NCBI GenBank assembly: GCA_905480305.1
Contig: CAJQPV010000335.1
Span: forward strand, 1 to 11,438
Source: an uncultured Gammaproteobacteria bacterium
GTDB taxonomy: Bacteria > Pseudomonadota > Gammaproteobacteria > UBA9214
Direction of reading: 5' to 3'
Length of the DNA stretch: 11,438 nucleotides
Part shown: piece after piece, positions 8,537 to 11,438 of the stretch
Numbering within the stretch: position 1 is the stretch's first letter
How the letters are laid out: every line of letters starts with the position of its first letter
Program-made: the position numbers and the translations under genes
Notes under the pieces: model-generated
What the model saw: only the letters and a program-made list of their open reading frames with translations
Databases searched by the model: none
What the model was told of the DNA's origin: nothing

Positions 8537-10207
8537 ATGACGGAAACCCATTACCTCGCAGACATACTGATCCTGCTGGCGGCGGCGGTCATCGCCGTTC
8601 CGCTGTTCCAGCGGCTGGGTCTCGGCTCGGTTCTGGGGTACCTGGCTGCCGGCGCCCTTGTCGGCCCCTGGGGGTTCGGTTTCATCGACCAGATCGAAGA
8701 AATCCGCTATATCGCCGAATTCGGCGTGATCTTCCTGTTGTTTATCATCGGCATGGAACTGAGGCCTGCCCGTCTGTGGGCCATGCGGCGCATGGTGTTC
8801 GGCCTGGGCACCGCGCAGGTGATGCTGACAGGGCTCGCCATTGCCGGCCTGGCCCTGCTGTTTGACCAGCCTCCCAGGACAGCTTTAATTATCGGTTTCG
8901 GGCTGGCGCTATCATCGACGGCGTTTGGCCTGCAGATTCTGACCGAGCGCGGTGAACTCGGTACAGAGCGTGGTCAAACGGCATTTTCCGTGCTGCTGCT
9001 GCAGGACCTGGCGGTGGTGCCGCTGTTGGCGTTGGTGTCTCTGCTGGCTGCTGATACCGCACTGCTGGAGGGTATCGAGTTCGCGATACTGGAAGCCACG
9101 CTCGTCATCGCCTTCGTCATCCTCGCCGGCCGGTTTTTCCTGTCGCCGGTCCTGCGGCTGGTGGCGACCAGCCGCACGGCCGAGGTATTCACCGCCGCAG
9201 CCCTGTTCGCGGTACTGGGTACCGCCTGGCTGATGGAGGAGGTGGGCCTGTCGCTGGCGCTGGGGGCATTTCTTGCCGGGTTGATGATGGCGAATTCCCA
9301 CTATCGGCACCAGTTGATTGCTGATATTCAGCCGTTTCGCGGCATCCTGCTCGGCCTGTTTTTCATGGGCGTCGGCATGTCCGTCGATTTTGGCTTGCTG
9401 GGCAGGCAAGGCATGTTGATTGCCGGACTGGTGCTGGGCCTGCTGCTGATCAAGTCGGTCATTCTCTGGGTCCTTTGCAGGATCATGGGTGTCGCTACTG
9501 CGAATGCCACGCGGGTATCGCTGCTGCTTTCGCAGAGCGGGGAGTTTGGCTTTGTGTTGTTCGGTCTGGCTGCCTTAAGCGGTATTCTGCCGGAGGAACT
9601 TTTCCATATGTTGACACTGCTGGTGGCGCTGACCATGGTCACCACGCCGTTCATGGCCAAGCTGGGTGAATATATCAACAGGCACCTGGCCAACATCGAA
9701 GACCAGCATGATGTCAGTACCAACCACATTATTGCCGGGCGGCCACATGTTATTATTGCCGGCTTCGGCCGTGTCGGGCGGCGGGTGTCAAAGATTCTGC
9801 AGGCCGGCAACGTTCCCTATCTGGCCATTGATAGTAATGCAGACCGCGTGCTTGACGGCAGGCGGGAAGGCTTCCAGGTCTTCTACGGTGATGCCAGTCA
9901 GGTTGATGTGCTGAAGGCAGCGGGTGCTGGACAGGCCGGTGTTCTGGTATGCACGCTTGACCAGACCTTGCCTGCCGTGCGGCTGGTCAATATGCTGCGA
10001 CAACACTACCCGGAAATTTCCATTCATGCACGCGGACGTGACTGGCAACACTGCGAGCAGCTATTGAAGGCCGGGGCAACGATAGCCATCTCGGAAACGC
10101 TGGAAGCGAGCTTGCAGATCGGCGCGGCTGTGCTCGGCACTATGGGTATCCTTGAGGATGATGCCACCGAGCTAATCGAGTCCCTCCGCAAGAAATACTA
10201 TGGATAG
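8537..10207 (+). CDS. CPA2-family K+/H+ antiporter (KefB/KefC-like) with RCK/TrkA-N domain
   Basis: This 556-residue inner-membrane protein resembles KefB/KefC, which exchange potassium for protons. Hydrophobic segments fill about residues 5-385, consistent with the family's roughly twelve membrane spans. Landmarks are LGYLAAGALVGP (33-44), LFIIGMELRP (68-77), GLALSSTAFGLQIL (122-135), the ion-path pair Q156-D157 in LLQDLAVVP, LGAFLAGLMMANS (242-254) and the cytoplasmic loop HQLIADIQPF (258-267) before LLGLFFMGVGMSVDF. A single RCK/TrkA-N domain follows from about 403, with nucleotide-binding GFGRVG (409-414) and the ribose-binding acid D432; only about 35 residues follow it, with no TrkA-C domain. 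A TAA directly before the ATG forces this start, and there is no Shine-Dalgarno. No KefF/KefG-like ancillary gene is adjacent. E. coli KefB/KefC are about 600-620 residues, so the tail is shorter. Whether it is gated by glutathione adducts like KefC is unproven. Confidence 0.9.
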   Translation: MTETHYLADILILLAAAVIAVPLFQRLGLGSVLGYLAAGALVGPWGFGFIDQIEEIRYIAEFGVIFLLFIIGMELRPARLWAMRRMVFGLGTAQVMLTGLAIAGLALLFDQPPRTALIIGFGLALSSTAFGLQILTERGELGTERGQTAFSVLLLQDLAVVPLLALVSLLAADTALLEGIEFAILEATLVIAFVILAGRFFLSPVLRLVATSRTAEVFTAAALFAVLGTAWLMEEVGLSLALGAFLAGLMMANSHYRHQLIADIQPFRGILLGLFFMGVGMSVDFGLLGRQGMLIAGLVLGLLLIKSVILWVLCRIMGVATANATRVSLLLSQSGEFGFVLFGLAALSGILPEELFHMLTLLVALTMVTTPFMAKLGEYINRHLANIEDQHDVSTNHIIAGRPHVIIAGFGRVGRRVSKILQAGNVPYLAIDSNADRVLDGRREGFQVFYGDASQVDVLKAAGAGQAGVLVCTLDQTLPAVRLVNMLRQHYPEISIHARGRDWQHCEQLLKAGATIAISETLEASLQIGAAVLGTMGILEDDATELIESLRKKYYG

Positions 10208-10225
10208 GCTGGCAACAGCCCTCGC

Positions 10226-10259
10226 CAGGACCAGGGGTGCAGGTCTTGTTAATTATTTT
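10226..10259 (+). terminator. Probable rho-independent terminator of the antiporter gene
   Basis: CAGGACC (10226-10232) can pair with GGTCTTG (10242-10248) to make a 7-pair stem with one G-U pair and a 9-base loop, followed by the T-rich TTAATTATTTT. It begins 19 bases after the stop codon. A smaller hairpin, GGCTG-GCAA-CAGCC, spans 10207-10220 at the stop codon. The stem is modest and the tail contains A residues, so efficiency is uncertain. Confidence 0.4.
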
Positions 10260-10429
10260 CTGCGTGGATGCAAGTAGCCGAAAACGACTGGCCCGATTAG
10301 ATCAGGTAAATGACCGGTTTTGCTTGCGAGTGTAACTGTGGCTATTTCTATGTTGTCACTCAGATTAAAAACATTATGGCGCAAACCACTGCCGTTGTTG
10401 TTAACTGATCCCGTCGAGAAAACAAGTCC

Positions 10430-11365
10430 TCAGTTTTTGGTCTTGATGCTATCTCGCAGCAAACCGATACGCTCCAGCATCGATTCAGACAGTTGTTGTG
10501 CTGTCAGCATGACAGTTTCATCGCTGGCGTGTGTTACCACTGTGTCGTAGAACGCAAAGCAGCGATCACTGTCCGAGCGCAAGCGCTGCTGCAGGGCATC
10601 CGGGTCGTCTTTCATTGCTGCAGTTTTTCTTCTGTAGTTCTCTATTGATTCAATCGCCCTGGCAACATCCTCGCCGGGTTTGCCAACAGTTTTCAGCCGG
10701 GCCTCGGTATCCATCAGTATGCTGTGCGTGGCTGCGCTGAACATTCCCAGTTCGGGACTGATGTGCGTGAGGGTGTCCACATTGTCTGCGAGGCAGTGAT
10801 CCGCGCTGACTGCCACCGAAAGCAGGTCGGCCAGTGTGTGGATGAGATGGGGTTCGATATCCGGTTCATCGCGACCGGTCTGCTGTTCTGCCCGCCAGGC
10901 ACGGCGGCGCATGGCGCGCAGCAAAGCGGCATGACCAAGTTCTTCCCGGGCCAGGGTCTCTGCATGCTCGCGCACGCTTGCATCATCCGCCGTGGCGGCT
11001 ACGTAGACATAAAAGTGAAATGCGCGTTCCTCGTTGTGTACCGCAAAGGCCAGTGCCCGGTAGGGTGTGCTGTATTCCGGATCGATGGCCTCATCGTCAT
11101 AGTCGGTCGGCACCTGTGGGTCCTCCCAGACAACCGGTCCGATATCGGTACGCAGTTCGACGCCTTCGAGCTTTGCCCATTTCTCAATCATGTGCTCATG
11201 TGCCTGCTCTTCTTCGACCATGCGTTCGAACATGGCTGCGGCTTCCTGGTTGCCGTGCCGGTGCATGGCCTCGGCCAGGCGGGCGTAACGCCGAACGGCC
11301 TCGCGCTCTGCATACAGGGCGATGGACATCAGGTCGCTGGTTGTGCGTACTTCTATGTTCAGCAT
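10430..11365 (-). CDS. Ferritin/rubrerythrin-like diiron protein with extra C-terminal helical region
   Basis: From the ATG at 11365 the protein is 311 residues and lacks a signal peptide. Residues 1-155 fit a ferritin-like four-helix bundle with diiron ligands: a helix-1 glutamate (E20 or E22 in YAEREAVRRY), E53-x-x-H56 (EEEQAHEHM), E112/E113 in HNEERAFHFY and E142-x-x-H145 (REELGHAALL). The long linker between helices 2 and 3 (about 65-100) is acidic. No rubredoxin cysteine pairs are present, so it is not a classical rubrerythrin. Residues 165-311 look helical but carry no E-x-x-H pair and I cannot assign them. Members of this superfamily reduce peroxide, store iron or oxidise substrates; which applies here is unknown. 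The frame is open further upstream (ATG 11416, TTG 11431), but those codons touch or lie within an FNR-type site and the added residues do not look folded, so 11365 is preferred. No Shine-Dalgarno is visible. Confidence 0.8.
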   Translation of the reverse strand: MLNIEVRTTSDLMSIALYAEREAVRRYARLAEAMHRHGNQEAAAMFERMVEEEQAHEHMIEKWAKLEGVELRTDIGPVVWEDPQVPTDYDDEAIDPEYSTPYRALAFAVHNEERAFHFYVYVAATADDASVREHAETLAREELGHAALLRAMRRRAWRAEQQTGRDEPDIEPHLIHTLADLLSVAVSADHCLADNVDTLTHISPELGMFSAATHSILMDTEARLKTVGKPGEDVARAIESIENYRRKTAAMKDDPDALQQRLRSDSDRCFAFYDTVVTHASDETVMLTAQQLSESMLERIGLLRDSIKTKN

Positions 11366-11417
11366 GGCAAGAGTTTCGCATAAACCCGGGCAGCCCACGA
11401 TTGGTTTCTGCGACATT

Positions 11418-11431
11418 TTGACGCAGATCAA
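11418..11431 (-). promoter_or_regulatory. FNR/ANR/DNR-type binding site
   Basis: Read on the minus strand this is TTGATCTGCGTCAA. It matches nine of the ten defined bases of the FNR-family consensus TTGAT-N4-ATCAA. Its centre is about 59 bases before the ATG at 11365. A site centred at -41.5 would place transcription start near 11383, 18 bases before that ATG, but no good -10 is seen at that spacing. The best AT-rich -10 candidate (around TTTATG) would put the site near -52. It could instead serve a divergent gene beyond the right edge. Confidence 0.6.
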
Positions 11432-11438
11432 GTCATAT

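Noticed and set aside
8410..8865. Plus-strand open frame of 151 codons starting in the intergenic region and running into the antiporter
   Set aside because: It overlaps the membrane domain of the antiporter in another frame and its proline/arginine-rich product is typical of a frame shadow in GC-rich DNA.
10724..11383. Plus-strand open frame of 219 codons opposite the ferritin-like gene
   Set aside because: The minus strand has ordered diiron ligands; the plus frame has no recognisable motif and is explained as an antisense shadow.
11366..11431. N-terminal extension of the ferritin-like protein to TTG 11431 or ATG 11416
   Set aside because: TTG 11431 is the first base triplet of the FNR-type site and ATG 11416 directly abuts it, neither has a ribosome-binding site, and the ferritin-like fold begins shortly after the ATG at 11365.

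Overview
The window reads as chromosomal DNA of a free-living, probably facultatively anaerobic gammaproteobacterium. GlgB, GlgC and the KefB/KefC-like antiporter all resemble their enterobacterial counterparts over their whole length, as judged by remembered sequences. The glgC–GH57–malQ order is one I associate with sulfur- and ammonia-oxidising proteobacteria, but that part is only a guess. There is no rRNA, tRNA, insertion sequence, phage gene or CRISPR array. Coding density is high and every gene looks intact apart from the one cut by the left edge.

Positions 1-3049 hold two minus-strand genes: a MEMO1-family protein (AmmeMemoRadiSam protein B type), missing only its extreme C-terminus at the window edge, and upstream of it the glycogen branching enzyme glgB. 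A 132-base divergent spacer follows (3050-3181), in which candidate promoters for the two directions overlap. Positions 3182-7626 carry a plus-strand run: glgC (ADP-glucose pyrophosphorylase), a GH57 glycoside hydrolase overlapping it by 11 bases, and malQ (4-alpha-glucanotransferase) 16 bases further on. Together these supply ADP-glucose, branch the polymer and remodel short glucans. Glycogen synthase, phosphorylase and debranching enzyme are not in the window.

Positions 7775-8188 (minus) encode a small two-CBS-domain protein, convergent with malQ. A 348-base gene-free stretch separates it from a divergent CPA2-family K+/H+ antiporter with a cytoplasmic RCK/TrkA-N domain (8537-10207), followed by a plausible terminator. 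Positions 10430-11365 (minus) encode a ferritin/rubrerythrin-like diiron protein with an unassigned C-terminal half. A near-consensus FNR/ANR-type site lies just upstream of it at the right edge.

The most useful points for a second look are the FNR-type site beside the ferritin-like gene, the unassigned C-terminal half of that protein, the GH57 enzyme of undetermined activity inside a glycogen operon, the overlapping glgB/glgC promoters, the altered regulatory loop of the antiporter, and several genes whose start codon is forced yet has no Shine-Dalgarno sequence. I did not find a clearly new multi-gene system; most of the window is ordinary glycogen metabolism.
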